The notes beneath the pieces were generated by a model. That model was not told where the DNA came from and made no database searches. It saw nothing but the letters and a program-made list of their open reading frames with translations. A stretch of DNA of 36,222 nt, from positions 1-36,222 of the forward strand of contig JAFASQ010000152.1 of NCBI GenBank assembly GCA_019244395.1. The letters are read 5' to 3'. The translations under genes were made by a program, and so were the position numbers. Shown in pieces: positions 7,875 to 15,585 of the stretch. The DNA comes from Solirubrobacterales bacterium. GTDB taxonomy: Bacteria; Actinomycetota; Thermoleophilia; Solirubrobacterales; Solirubrobacteraceae. Position 1 is the first letter of the stretch. Each line of letters begins with the position of its first letter.

Positions 7875-9263
7875 ATGAGTTCGAGCCATGACTATGACGT
7901 GATCGTTCTCGGTGGCGGGGCGCCGGGGGAGCATTGCGCGGCGGCGCTGGCCGCGCGTGGCCTGCGCGTCGCCGTGGTTGAGCGGGAGCTTGTCGGGGGT
8001 GAGTGCTCGTATTGGGCGTGTATTCCGTCGAAGTCGCTGCTGCGCCCGGGGGAGGCGGTCCAGAGCGCGCGCGAGGCCGGGGCGCGGGCTGAGGTCGATG
8101 TCCAGGCCGCGCTGGCGTGGCGGGACTTCATGGTGTCGGGGTATTCCGACGCGGGGCAGGAGCGCTGGCTGGCGAGTCGCGGGATCGACCTGCTGCGCGG
8201 CACGGGCCGGCTGGCGGGCACCGGCGTGGTGGAGGTCGACAACGCCCGGCACACCGCGGAGCACGTCGTCGTGGCTACTGGCGCGGACCCGGTTGTGCCC
8301 CCGATTCCCGGGTTGGGTGAGCTGGAGGGGGTTTGGGGCACCCGCGAGGCGACGAGCATGAAGACGGTTCCGCGGCGGTTGCTCGTACTCGGAGGCGGAT
8401 CGGCGGGTGTCGAGCTGGCGCAGGTGGTTCGACGGCTGGGGGGCGAGGCGGTGATCGTGGAGGGCGCCGAGCGGTTGCTTCCTCGCGAGCCCGCGCCGCT
8501 GGGCGAGGCGCTCGGCGAAGCGCTACGACGGGACGGGATCGAGCTGATCCTCGGGATGCACGCCAGCGCGGCTCGGCGTGACGGCAGCGATTACGTCCTG
8601 GAGTTCGACGGTCGCGACGAGTTACGCGGCGACCGGCTGCTGGTGGCCACCGGTCGGCGACCGCGAGTGGAGGGGATCGGCCTGGAGACGGTCGGGGTGG
8701 AGGTTCAGCCCCACGGCATCCGGGTCGACGAGCATCTGCGCGCCGGCGAGCGGCTGTGGGCGATCGGCGACGTCAACGGCATCTGGCCGCTCACCCACGT
8801 CGGCGAGTACGAGGGCGACGTGGTCGCGGCGAACATCGCCGGCGATCCGCACCCGGCCAACTACGAAGCGGTTCCACGCGTCACCTACACCGACCCCCAG
8901 GCCGGGGCCGTGGGCGCGGTCGAGGCGCCCTACAGCGCGACGGCACCCGTGTCCGAGGTGCCGAAGACGGCCACCTACACCCACGCCTACGCCGAGTCCA
9001 ATGGCTTTCTGACGCTTTTGAGTGACGGCGAGCGGCTGACCGGCGCCTACGCGCTCGGCCCGGAGGCCGGCGAGTGGCTACAGCAAGCGACGCTCGCCAT
9101 TCGCGCGCACGTCCCAATCCAGATACTCAGCGACACGATCCAGCCGTTTCCCAGCTTCTCGGGGATCTACGACGCGGCCGTGATGACGCTCCGCATGGAG
9201 ATCATGGACCGGCCGCGGCCCGTCCGGCCGATCGACTCACAAATGGCAAGCCTTTCGGCGTGA
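7875..9263 (+). CDS. FAD-dependent pyridine nucleotide-disulfide oxidoreductase, dihydrolipoamide-dehydrogenase-like
   Basis: A 462-residue class I flavoprotein disulfide reductase. GGAGG precedes the ATG. The FAD-binding site is DVIVLGGGAPGEHCAAAL (8-25). The redox pair is C44 and C49 in GGECSYWACIPSK. The NAD(P)H site is LLVLGGGSAGVELAQVV near 170. The second FAD contact is LWAIGDVNG, and a dimerisation domain follows from about 345. Canonical E3 enzymes carry an HPT-type catalytic His near the C-terminus; here the equivalent stretch is IQPFPSFSGIYDA, without that His. It is therefore unlikely to be a true lipoamide dehydrogenase and more likely reduces another disulfide, quinone or metal, or acts as a transhydrogenase. 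It is transcribed with the SDR-like gene nine bases downstream and preceded by a 22-bp shared element. Confidence 0.92.
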   Translation: MSSSHDYDVIVLGGGAPGEHCAAALAARGLRVAVVERELVGGECSYWACIPSKSLLRPGEAVQSAREAGARAEVDVQAALAWRDFMVSGYSDAGQERWLASRGIDLLRGTGRLAGTGVVEVDNARHTAEHVVVATGADPVVPPIPGLGELEGVWGTREATSMKTVPRRLLVLGGGSAGVELAQVVRRLGGEAVIVEGAERLLPREPAPLGEALGEALRRDGIELILGMHASAARRDGSDYVLEFDGRDELRGDRLLVATGRRPRVEGIGLETVGVEVQPHGIRVDEHLRAGERLWAIGDVNGIWPLTHVGEYEGDVVAANIAGDPHPANYEAVPRVTYTDPQAGAVGAVEAPYSATAPVSEVPKTATYTHAYAESNGFLTLLSDGERLTGAYALGPEAGEWLQQATLAIRAHVPIQILSDTIQPFPSFSGIYDAAVMTLRMEIMDRPRPVRPIDSQMASLSA

Positions 9264-9272
9264 GGAGAAACG

Positions 9273-10031
9273 ATGACCGCCACGACCTCTCCCGTGCCCA
9301 CCCAGCACGAACCGCAGCTCCTTGGCCAAACCGTCGTGCTAATCGGCGGCAGTGCCGGCATCGGCTTGGAGGCCGCCCGACTCGCCCGCGCCGAGGGCGC
9401 CGAGGTCGTCCTCACCGCCCGAAATCCTGAGCGCCTCAAACAGGCGGCGGATGAGGTTGGCGCGCGCAGCACCGCCGCCTTCGACGCGACCGATGCGGCC
9501 GCGCTGAAGCGGTTCTTCGCCGGGCTTCCCGGCGCGATCGACCATGTGCTGGTGACCGGCCCCGGTCCTCGATACGGCCCGCTCCTCGAGATGGACGCCG
9601 CTGAGGTCCGCGAAGTACTGAGCGACCACGTGGTGCTGGGGCTCGAGATCGCAAAGAACGCCGTCGGCAAGCTGAGACCCGGCGGCACGCTCCTGCTCAT
9701 GGGCGGGACGGGCGGCCGGCGGATCACTCGCGGCCTCGGGATCGCCTCGGCTGCGACCGCCGCGCTGCCCCCGTTCGTAGCCGCGCTCGCGCTCGAGCTC
9801 GCGCCTGTTCGGGTCAACCTCATCGCGGCCGGTTTCGTCGACACCCCGCTCTCCGCGGCGCTCCTCGGCGATGACCTCGAAGCCCGCCGCGAAGAACTGC
9901 GAGCGACGCTGCCGATCGGGCGCGTGGTCGGCCCGGCCGACGTGGCGGCACTGGCGGTTCACATCATGACGAACACCGCGCTCACCGGGGCGACCTACGA
10001 CATCGACGGCGGGCAGCAGTTCGTGGGCTGA
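9273..10031 (+). CDS. SDR-family protein lacking the YxxxK catalytic motif
   Basis: A 252-residue Rossmann protein starting nine bases after the flavoprotein stop, with GAGGAGA before the ATG, so the two are co-transcribed. The nucleotide-binding loop GGSAGIG is at 25-31 and VVLTARNPERL follows, with the Arg pattern favouring NADP(H). The C-terminus is typical of the SDR family (LELAPVRVNLIAAGFVDTPL, ending TYDIDGGQQF). Where classical SDRs have Ser and Tyr-x3-Lys, this protein reads LLLMGGTGGRRITRGLGIAS, then AATAALPPFVAALALEL, with neither Tyr nor Lys. An atypical SDR branch with this loss exists. It may be a non-classical reductase or a nucleotide-binding partner of the flavoprotein. Confidence 0.9.
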   Translation: MTATTSPVPTQHEPQLLGQTVVLIGGSAGIGLEAARLARAEGAEVVLTARNPERLKQAADEVGARSTAAFDATDAAALKRFFAGLPGAIDHVLVTGPGPRYGPLLEMDAAEVREVLSDHVVLGLEIAKNAVGKLRPGGTLLLMGGTGGRRITRGLGIASAATAALPPFVAALALELAPVRVNLIAAGFVDTPLSAALLGDDLEARREELRATLPIGRVVGPADVAALAVHIMTNTALTGATYDIDGGQQFVG

Positions 10032-10207
10032 GCCGCAACCATCAGAGGCCGCTTGGCTTTCGCGTCCCTCCGGGCTTTCGAGGGCGTCTGGTCGAGGTGA
10101 CCACGAGCCGATCCCGTCGCGGATGCCCAGTCCCCGTGCGCTCGGCCACCCGTCAACGGAGACCGGCGCGCGGTTTATGTCCCACCTTGGGAGATCACCC
10201 TAAGCTT

Positions 10208-10819
10208 ATGAGCTTGTCGGTCCCGGGTTGGAATCCAACGTTCGTTCGGCTTCCGCAGACGCAATCGGCGATCGAGTACGCCGAGCGGTTGCACGCCGGC
10301 CAGCGGCGCCCGGACGGCACCCCCTTCATCCTGCACCCACTCGAGGTCGCCTCATTGCTCTACTACGCCGGCGCCCCGGATCACCTGATCGCGGCCGGCG
10401 TGCTCCACGACGTCGTTGAGAAGGCCAGCGCCCGCGAGGAGGACCTGCGGCAGAAATTCGGGCTCCGGACAACGCGGCTGGTCCTCGCCGTAAGCGATGA
10501 CGATCGGATCACGAGCTACGCCAAGCGGAAGGCGGCGCTGCGCCGGCAGGTCGCGGCTGCGGGCGATGAGGCCCTGATGCTGTTCGCGGCCGACAAGCTC
10601 TCCAAGGTGCGGGAGCTGCGCCGGGAGCAGACGATCGATCCGCACGCCACAGGCTCGCCCGGTCGCCGGCGGGAACTGCGTACCCGACGGCTGAAGCATT
10701 ACCAGCGCTCCTTGGCCCTACTCCAGGAGGGCCTGCCGGACTGGCCGATAGTCACAGAGCTCCAGGACGAGCTGCGCGGGTTCTCTCGGGAGCATCCGGC
10801 GCTCGCCTCGGCACACTGA
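10208..10819 (+). CDS. HD-domain protein resembling the (p)ppGpp hydrolase domain (small alarmone hydrolase type)
   Basis: A 203-residue protein if translation starts at the ATG at 10208; an in-frame upstream extension of 37 residues is Arg/Pro-rich and unconvincing. The sequence follows the RelA/SpoT hydrolase domain: AERLHAGQRRPDGTPFILHP (26-45, metal His H29), then AAGVLHDVVEKA (62-73, H67-D68), and FAADKLSKVREL (126-137, metal Asp D129). RelA/SpoT proteins have HDVVEDT at the second motif; here the ED pair is EK. No synthetase, TGS or ACT domain is present. Stand-alone members hydrolyse (p)ppGpp or related nucleotides such as NADPH, and the activity here is inferred. No clear Shine-Dalgarno is seen. 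Confidence 0.82.
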   Translation: MSLSVPGWNPTFVRLPQTQSAIEYAERLHAGQRRPDGTPFILHPLEVASLLYYAGAPDHLIAAGVLHDVVEKASAREEDLRQKFGLRTTRLVLAVSDDDRITSYAKRKAALRRQVAAAGDEALMLFAADKLSKVRELRREQTIDPHATGSPGRRRELRTRRLKHYQRSLALLQEGLPDWPIVTELQDELRGFSREHPALASAH

Positions 10820-10869
10820 GCATGGGCCGTCGAGGTCCCTGCGAGAACTCATGAATGCCGGGGCGCGAG

Positions 10870-11847
10870 TCATCCGGCTGGGTAGGCGTGGAGTCGCCCA
10901 CCACGCGCCGTTATGGCGGCTACGACCGCGTCGGCTGAGTCAGCGAGGGTGATGAGGTCGTCGAACGGTGCCGCGGCACGGCTGGCGCGAGAACGGGCAA
11001 GGTGGAACGGTGATCCTGGCTGCCCGTATGCGGGGGTGTCGACGAAGACCATGGCCATCTGCCGTGCTGGCGCGGCGGAGTCGTTCTGGGCGAGGTCCTG
11101 GAAGATCTCCCGAAGCGTTCCGAAGCCGCCCTCGAAGTAGACCACCCCGGCGTCGGCGATGCTGAGGAGCCCGTCCTCGCGGACCGAGTTCTGAAAGAGC
11201 TTCGCGATGTGTGTGGCGAACTGGCTGATCGGCTCCTCGTCATAGCGCCAGGTGGCCACGGCAAGGCTCGGCGCGCCAGCGGGCAGGCGGGCGATGATCG
11301 AGCGTGCGGTGTCGATGTATTGGGCCTCGTGGCCGCGGTAGACCGGGCAACGTTTCAGGTCGTCGATGGCAGCGTGGAGCTCCTCGTGTAGACGTCCCGC
11401 GAAGTAGGCGCCCAGGTTGCCCGCCTCCATGATTCCGAGGCCTCCGCCAGTAGCCACGAGAAACCCCGCCTCGCTCAGTGCCTTCGCGGTCTCGGCGGCG
11501 AGCCGATAGGCGGGCGCATCCCTGGGGGTCGACGAACCACCCATCACGCCGGCGACATGCCGTCCGTTCGTCACGGAGGCCGCGACGTAGGCGCGCATGG
11601 CCCGGTCCATGCCCTGGTCATGAACGACCTGAGCGATCGCTTCCTCGACGGCTTCTGGCGGAATACCGGACGCCTTAACGTGAGCGGCGAGACGCGCGTC
11701 GAGGCTCTGCATCGGCGCGTCCGACCGGTAGCCGGCCATCAGTTCCTCGACCGTGTAGAGACTGTCGCGGCCCGCGAGGTACAGCCTGCCGCCCCCCAAC
11801 ACTGCGGCAACCTCCTCGCGAGTCATCGATGAGGTGATCGAGTCCAT
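10870..11847 (-). CDS. LOG-family (lysine decarboxylase-like) nucleotide-binding protein
   Basis: A 325-residue protein. The ATG at 11847 is chosen because GGGAGAGCGG precedes it. The Rossmann-like core includes GRHVAGVMGGSS, FLVATGGGLGIMEAGNLGAY and, near residue 240, VYFEGGFGTLREIFQDL, corresponding to the PGGxGTxxE signature of cytokinin riboside monophosphate phosphoribohydrolases (LOG) but with FEGG instead of PGG. An N-terminal helical extension of about 90 residues makes it longer than the 180-220 residues of classic LOG proteins, in line with the larger TIGR00725/YgdH-like relatives. The likely reaction is hydrolysis of nucleoside monophosphates to base plus ribose phosphate. It appears monocistronic. 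Confidence 0.85.
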   Translation of the reverse strand: MDSITSSMTREEVAAVLGGGRLYLAGRDSLYTVEELMAGYRSDAPMQSLDARLAAHVKASGIPPEAVEEAIAQVVHDQGMDRAMRAYVAASVTNGRHVAGVMGGSSTPRDAPAYRLAAETAKALSEAGFLVATGGGLGIMEAGNLGAYFAGRLHEELHAAIDDLKRCPVYRGHEAQYIDTARSIIARLPAGAPSLAVATWRYDEEPISQFATHIAKLFQNSVREDGLLSIADAGVVYFEGGFGTLREIFQDLAQNDSAAPARQMAMVFVDTPAYGQPGSPFHLARSRASRAAAPFDDLITLADSADAVVAAITARGGRLHAYPAG

Positions 11848-12051
11848 CACACCGCTCTCCCGCCGTGAGGTGATTGCCGGACGGATGGCACCACGGGCGA
11901 TCGTAAGCGGCCCAGCCAAGCTGAATCAACCCGCCCACGGAGCAATGCGCGGGCGCGGCCGTACGTCGCGAGCGAGGCGCGGCGGCGCGCTTGGCCTGGC
12001 GCGCCCGGACCTTGCATGAGTGGACGGCGTGCGAGAGCGATCGCCTCGGAG

Positions 12052-12252
12052 TCAGCGGGGAGCGCTGAGGAAGGCCTCAACGTCGCCGGCGAAGGCCGCG
12101 TGGTGCTGGAACAAGAACCCGTGCGCCGAGTCCCCGTAGATCCTCACCTGGGCTTGGGGCATCAGCCCGGCGAGCAGATAAGAGTAGGGCGGCCGGACCA
12201 TCGGATCGCTGTCACCGTTGGCCACGAACACCCGGGAACCGTACCCGTTCAC
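12052..12252 (-). pseudogene. C-terminal stump of an alpha/beta hydrolase
   Basis: A GTG at 12252 opens a 66-residue frame: VFVANGDSDPMVRPPYSYLL, AGLMPQAQVRIYGDSAHGFL and FQHHAAFAGDVEAFLSAPR. This is the last third of an alpha/beta hydrolase, with the GDSDPM strand-turn carrying the acidic triad residue and DSAHGFLFQ carrying the catalytic His. The nucleophile elbow and the rest of the fold are missing. The stump lies in the same frame as the upstream MBL-fold gene, separated from its TGA by a single codon. A deletion that joined the two genes is the simplest explanation. Alone it cannot be an active hydrolase. Confidence 0.75.
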
Positions 12253-12255
12253 GGT

Positions 12256-13158
12256 TCACAGCCAGGCAGCGACGATGATCTGGCGGACGTCCTGCTCGGG
12301 GTGTTCGCGCACGCCGTAGAGCACGCTGGTGCCCACCCACAGGACTGTCCTCCCGAGATGGTTCGGGTAGCGCTTGAGCTTGGCGTTGAAGAAGTCGATC
12401 GCAGTGTCCTCGGTGCGCAGGAGCTCTTCCGCGTCATCGAGGTATTGCCGGGTCTGGGCGATCGTCCGCTGGGCGTCGTCGTCGAGTTCCTTGTTCTGGT
12501 GTCCGGCGACGATGTGCCGAGGCCGAAGAGCCTCCACCTTGTCGATCGCCTCGCGCCATGGCCCGAACCCGCCGACGAGCACGCTTTGCGCGAGATACAT
12601 GTGAACGCCGTTGTAGATCACGTCGCCGGCGACGATCAGCTCGAGATCCGGGACGTGCAGGATGGTGGTGTCGTCGCTGTCGGTGGAGCCGACTTCGACG
12701 ATTACGAGATCGTGTCCCTCGAGGGTAAAACGATTGCCCGGGACCGTCGCCGCGGTCACAGGCGAGGCCGGGATCCCGGTATACACCTTGTCCCAGAGCA
12801 ACGGCCGTGTCGCGACGTTGGCGTGCATCTGCGCGATCGTTCCCGCCGAGGCGACGACGCGGGCCCCGAACCGTTCGGCCAACGATGCGGCGGCGAACCA
12901 ATGATCGCCGTGGCCGTGGGTGATGAAGATGTCTGTCAGGTTCCGGCCCTTGCCGGCCACCCAATCGCCGAGCGCTTGCGCCTGATCGGTCGTCATCCCG
13001 GGGTCCGTCAGCACTGCATCCTTGCTGCCATAGATCAGCGTGCTGGCCGTGGGAGAGAACCGCTTTGGCTCCCCGTTCGGGAGAAGACCGTCCTGGGGCG
13101 GCGGCTCGTTGACGAACACGTCGTAGGTGAGGGTCTCGGTTGCTGTGGTGGTGCTCAT
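12256..13158 (-). CDS. MBL-fold metallo-hydrolase
   Basis: A 300-residue protein. The ATG at 13158 is preceded by AGGAGGTCGAC, a strong ribosome site, so the 21-codon upstream extension is rejected. The metallo-beta-lactamase signature is H81-x-H83-x-D85-H86 in FITHGHGDHWFAA. Further ligand regions are LELIVAGDVIYNGVHMY (Asp) and RHIVAGHQNKE (His). The preceding strands (STLIYGSKDAVLTDPGM) fit the fold. The C-terminus ends DVRQIIVAAWL, immediately before an alpha/beta-hydrolase stump, so a few terminal residues might have been altered. MBL-fold hydrolases cleave lactones, thioesters and phosphodiesters; the substrate is unknown. A shared 22-bp element lies 56 nt upstream. Confidence 0.92.
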   Translation of the reverse strand: MSTTTATETLTYDVFVNEPPPQDGLLPNGEPKRFSPTASTLIYGSKDAVLTDPGMTTDQAQALGDWVAGKGRNLTDIFITHGHGDHWFAAASLAERFGARVVASAGTIAQMHANVATRPLLWDKVYTGIPASPVTAATVPGNRFTLEGHDLVIVEVGSTDSDDTTILHVPDLELIVAGDVIYNGVHMYLAQSVLVGGFGPWREAIDKVEALRPRHIVAGHQNKELDDDAQRTIAQTRQYLDDAEELLRTEDTAIDFFNAKLKRYPNHLGRTVLWVGTSVLYGVREHPEQDVRQIIVAAWL

Positions 13159-13214
13159 GTCGACCTCCTGAGGTGGTCCGTGGCCCGGGACCACATTCGC
13201 GGTTTCGGCTGCAT

Positions 13215-13236
13215 GTCGCACCCGTGTAGGCCCTAG
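13215..13236 (-). promoter_or_regulatory. Shared 22-bp upstream element, copy 3 (MBL gene)
   Basis: On the minus strand it reads CTAGGGC, four bases, then ACGGGTGCGAC, a 22-bp match with a few substitutions. It ends 56 nt before the MBL start codon and has the same orientation as that gene. Copy 4 lies 140 bp away in the opposite orientation, facing the divergent gene. Confidence 0.55.
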
Positions 13237-13375
13237 TCTGGTGCCCTGGCCTGCCTCATCCTGGCGCCATCGGGGCGGGGTAGGGTTGCTGCGCTGAGAA
13301 CGAGGAGGGGGAATGGATCCTCTCGCAGGCGAAGACTCAACGCGACGTACCTAACCGCGTGCACCAGTGCTGTGA

Positions 13376-13397
13376 CCAGGGTCGCCACGGGCGCGAC
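13376..13397 (+). promoter_or_regulatory. Shared 22-bp upstream element, copy 4 (small conserved gene at 13427)
   Basis: CCAGGGT, four bases, then ACGGGCGCGAC, a near-perfect copy. It ends 29 nt before the proposed ATG at 13427, closer than the other copies. This suggests either a short leader or a start codon further downstream than chosen. Confidence 0.55.
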
Positions 13398-13426
13398 CCT
13401 GCCGCGCACGCATCAGCCTTGTGCCC

Positions 13427-13951
13427 ATGAACCCGTCGCATTGTGGCAGTCGGACTCCGGCCGGGGCTGTAGTGCGCGGCCTGATTGCCGGGGCGGCGGG
13501 AACCGCGGCGATGGACACGTTCTTGTTCTTGCGCTATCGCCGGACAGGCGGGACCACCAGTGCTTTGGAGTGGGAGTCTTCGGCGGGGGTGACGAGCTGG
13601 GAGCAGGCGCCAGCGCCGGCCCTGGTCGGCAAGCGCCTCGTAGAGGGCCTGTTCGCCATCAAGCTTCCGGCCACCCGTACACGCCTGGTCAACAACGTGA
13701 TGCACTGGTCCTACGGGATCTTCAACGGCGCGCAGTACGGGATCGTCGCGGAGTCGTTGCCCGAACCTCGGATCCGCTACGGGCTGCCATTTGGCGCGGC
13801 GGTCTGGATCGGCGATTACGTCATCCTGCCCGCCGCGAAGCTGTACGAGCCGATCTGGAAGTACGACGCCAAGACGCTGGCCAACGATCTGAACGCGCAC
13901 CTGGTCTACGGGCTGGCGACGGCGACCGCGCTGCGGCTGCTGTCGAGGTAG
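13427..13951 (+). CDS. Conserved small membrane-associated protein, function unknown
   Basis: A protein of about 174 residues. The N-terminal part has a Gly/Ala-rich hydrophobic helix (GAVVRGLIAGAAGTAAMDTF) followed by LRYRRTGGTTSALEWESS. The C-terminal half contains VNNVMHWSYGIFNGAQYGIV, then YGLPFGAAVWIGDYVILPAA and NAHLVYGLATATALRLL. The pattern of short hydrophobic, Gly-rich helices suggests three or four membrane-embedded segments. I have seen comparable YGLPFGAAVW-type proteins annotated as hypothetical in actinobacteria; no function is known to me. The ATG at 13427 or a GTG two codons upstream could be the start; no Shine-Dalgarno decides. A 22-bp shared element precedes it. Confidence 0.78.
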   Translation: MNPSHCGSRTPAGAVVRGLIAGAAGTAAMDTFLFLRYRRTGGTTSALEWESSAGVTSWEQAPAPALVGKRLVEGLFAIKLPATRTRLVNNVMHWSYGIFNGAQYGIVAESLPEPRIRYGLPFGAAVWIGDYVILPAAKLYEPIWKYDAKTLANDLNAHLVYGLATATALRLLSR

Positions 13952-13971
13952 ACCGAGACGCGGATTGACGA

Positions 13972-14127
13972 TCAGCTGAGTTCGTCGAGCACCCGGGCCC
14001 AGTCCATCTCGGCGTCTCGGGTCTGCAGGCCATGCTCGAACGCGGCGTTCGACTGCCGCTGCGCCGCGGGGTCACGCACCCCCTCACGAAGCGGTGTCTC
14101 GAACGACCAGAAAACCTTCGCTCGTGC
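13972..14127 (-). pseudogene. In-frame coding remnant behind the membrane protein gene
   Basis: Directly after the membrane-protein stop (14130-14128), the same minus frame stays open for about 51 codons to a TGA at 13974-13972. It reads KVFWSFETPLREGVRDPAAQ, then SNAAFEHGLQTRDAEMDWAR and VLDELS. The composition is protein-like (acidic, aromatic, no Arg/Pro nonsense) and unlike random frames here. An ATG overlapping the membrane-protein stop (ATGA) begins MSTSEGFLVVRDTAS in a different frame and stops after 15 codons. A coupled small gene broken by a frameshift, or a lost C-terminal gene fragment, are both possible. I do not recognise the family. Confidence 0.35.
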
Positions 14128-15216
14128 TCATACGGCTGCTCCCGCGGCGGCTGCTGCCTCAGTGTCGGCCGGGTCCATGATGCGGCCGCCGAGCGCGAGC
14201 GCGAGCAGCGTGCCCATGACCGCCCAGCCCACCAGCACGAGAATTGGGCCCGCGGTCCGCGCGCCGTTGAAGAACAGGGCCGACCGCGTCAGGTCGACGC
14301 TTGCGCCGGGCGGCAGCACACCGCCGAGCGTTCTCCACAGGCCGGGGAGCAGTGGCCTGGCGAACGGTCCGCCTGATGCGGAGTTGCCGAGGATGACGAA
14401 GACGAGAATGACGAGCCCGGTCCCTGCCGGACCGGCGGCGGCCTGGATGCCGGCTGTGGCGGCGCCGCTGGCGAAGATGGTCAGCGCCGCGATCGCGCAA
14501 AGCGCGACGACGTGGCCCGAGAACACGTCAAAGCTCGCGCGGAGTAGGACCACGCTGAGGATCCCGCCGACGATGGCAAACCCGGCGAGCGCTCCGATCC
14601 GCGCTGTGGCGCGCTGCCTGCTGGTGCTGCGCGGGGTCCCGATCAACCCGATCAGCGTCGCACCGATGTAGCCGCCGAACATCCACGCGATCACCGCATA
14701 GAAGGCGGCGGTGCCGTTGGGGTCCGTGGGCGACAGCGGTTTGACGTCGGTGACCCGGACGGCTGGGCGGCGCTGCGCAGCAGCGATACGGTTGAACGTC
14801 TCTTCCAGCGCGATGGCGGTCGCCCGGTTGGCGGCCGAGGCGACGAACAGGCGGTTCGTGGCCGCCTCGTAGGCACCGTAGACCTCGCGATCGTCGATCT
14901 GCGACAGCGCATCAGGGCGGGAGGAGGCCGGGCGCGCGTCGAGCGGGTCACCGGGCAGGCGGTTGAGCTGGGCCGCAGCCGCGGGCGGGCCGACGACGGC
15001 GACCGGCACGCGGTGTGGGGTGGGATCGTGGAAGGCGCCGACGTAGAAGAAAGCGAACGCGAGCATCAGCACGAGCGCCGGGACGAGCACAAGCGCGACC
15101 GCCTTGGGCGTGGGCGCGGTGCTCGCTATCAAACCATCGACGGCTCCTTCAGCGGGCGCATCTCGGTGTGGGTTGTCTGTGAGTCTCGCGCCCTCGGAGG
15201 GCGGCGCGGTTCCCAT
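14128..15216 (-). CDS. Multi-pass membrane protein, YhgE/ABC-2-permease-like
   Basis: A 362-residue protein whose ATG lies five bases after the Rieske-like gene stop, so the two are co-transcribed. After a cytoplasmic N-terminus of about 35 residues comes a membrane helix (AVALVLVPALVLMLAFAFFY). A soluble loop of roughly 150 residues follows (HRVPVAVVGPPAAAAQLNRL, REVYGAYEAATNRLFVAS). Then come five or six further helices (YAVIAWMFGGYIGATLIGLI, LAGFAIVGGILSVVLL, VVALCAIAALTIFASGA, GTGLVILVFVILGNS, AGPILVLVGWAVMGTLLAL). One helix, a large outside domain and a C-terminal helix bundle is the layout of YhgE/Pip-like and ABC-2-type exporter proteins. There is no ATPase in the operon. It may anchor or export something linked to the oxidoreductase pair. 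Confidence 0.82.
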   Translation of the reverse strand: MGTAPPSEGARLTDNPHRDAPAEGAVDGLIASTAPTPKAVALVLVPALVLMLAFAFFYVGAFHDPTPHRVPVAVVGPPAAAAQLNRLPGDPLDARPASSRPDALSQIDDREVYGAYEAATNRLFVASAANRATAIALEETFNRIAAAQRRPAVRVTDVKPLSPTDPNGTAAFYAVIAWMFGGYIGATLIGLIGTPRSTSRQRATARIGALAGFAIVGGILSVVLLRASFDVFSGHVVALCAIAALTIFASGAATAGIQAAAGPAGTGLVILVFVILGNSASGGPFARPLLPGLWRTLGGVLPPGASVDLTRSALFFNGARTAGPILVLVGWAVMGTLLALALGGRIMDPADTEAAAAAGAAV

Positions 15217-15221
15217 CTCGA

Positions 15222-15557
15222 TCAGGCCCGGATTTGAACGGCGCCGTCGACCTCTTGCACCTCGTACACGTGCAGCGCCTCGGTCGCTGGGCCGTTCATA
15301 ACGGCTCCCGTGGTGATGTCGAACCGGGAGCCGTGGCATTGGCACATGATCGTCGTCCCAGTGAGCAGCCCTCCGGACAACGGGCACCCCTCCTCGGCGC
15401 AGGTGCAGAGGTCGTCGAACGCGTACAGGCGGTCATCGACACGCGCGACCGAGATCCGTAGCTTGCGATCCTCGAGGTAGTAGGGAACGACGAAATCGGC
15501 GGCGATCGCGTCGCCGCGCCCGACCGTGCGGAGGGTGCTCGTAGCGAGCTCAGTCAT
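15222..15557 (-). CDS. Small Rieske-type [2Fe-2S] protein with a Cys-x-Cys first motif
   Basis: A 111-residue ferredoxin-like protein. The ATG at 15557 is preceded by AGGAGAAG and lies 28 nt after the GMC gene stop. The fold matches small Rieske proteins: RKLRISVARVDDRLYAFDDL, then the cluster loops, then HGSRFDITTGAVMNGPATEA and a terminal LHVYEVQEVDG. Canonical loops are C-x-H and C-x2-H. Here the second is present (C72-Q-C-H75), but the first reads L-C51-T-C53-A, with Cys where the first His ligand belongs. The codons are TGC-ACC-TGC. Ligation by three Cys and one His is therefore possible. It is probably the electron carrier for the upstream flavoenzyme. Confidence 0.9.
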   Translation of the reverse strand: MTELATSTLRTVGRGDAIAADFVVPYYLEDRKLRISVARVDDRLYAFDDLCTCAEEGCPLSGGLLTGTTIMCQCHGSRFDITTGAVMNGPATEALHVYEVQEVDGAVQIRA

Positions 15558-15585
15558 CGTCTTCTCCTGTCGTTGCGGCCTGGTT

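Noticed and set aside
10067-10088. Hairpin CCCTC...GAGGG after the SDR gene as a terminator
   Set aside because: The stem is only five pairs with no following T tract, too weak to call.
12016-13236. A plus-strand open frame of about 400 codons over the MBL and hydrolase-stump region
   Set aside because: The minus strand encodes recognisable MBL and hydrolase motifs with a strong ribosome site; the plus frame has none.
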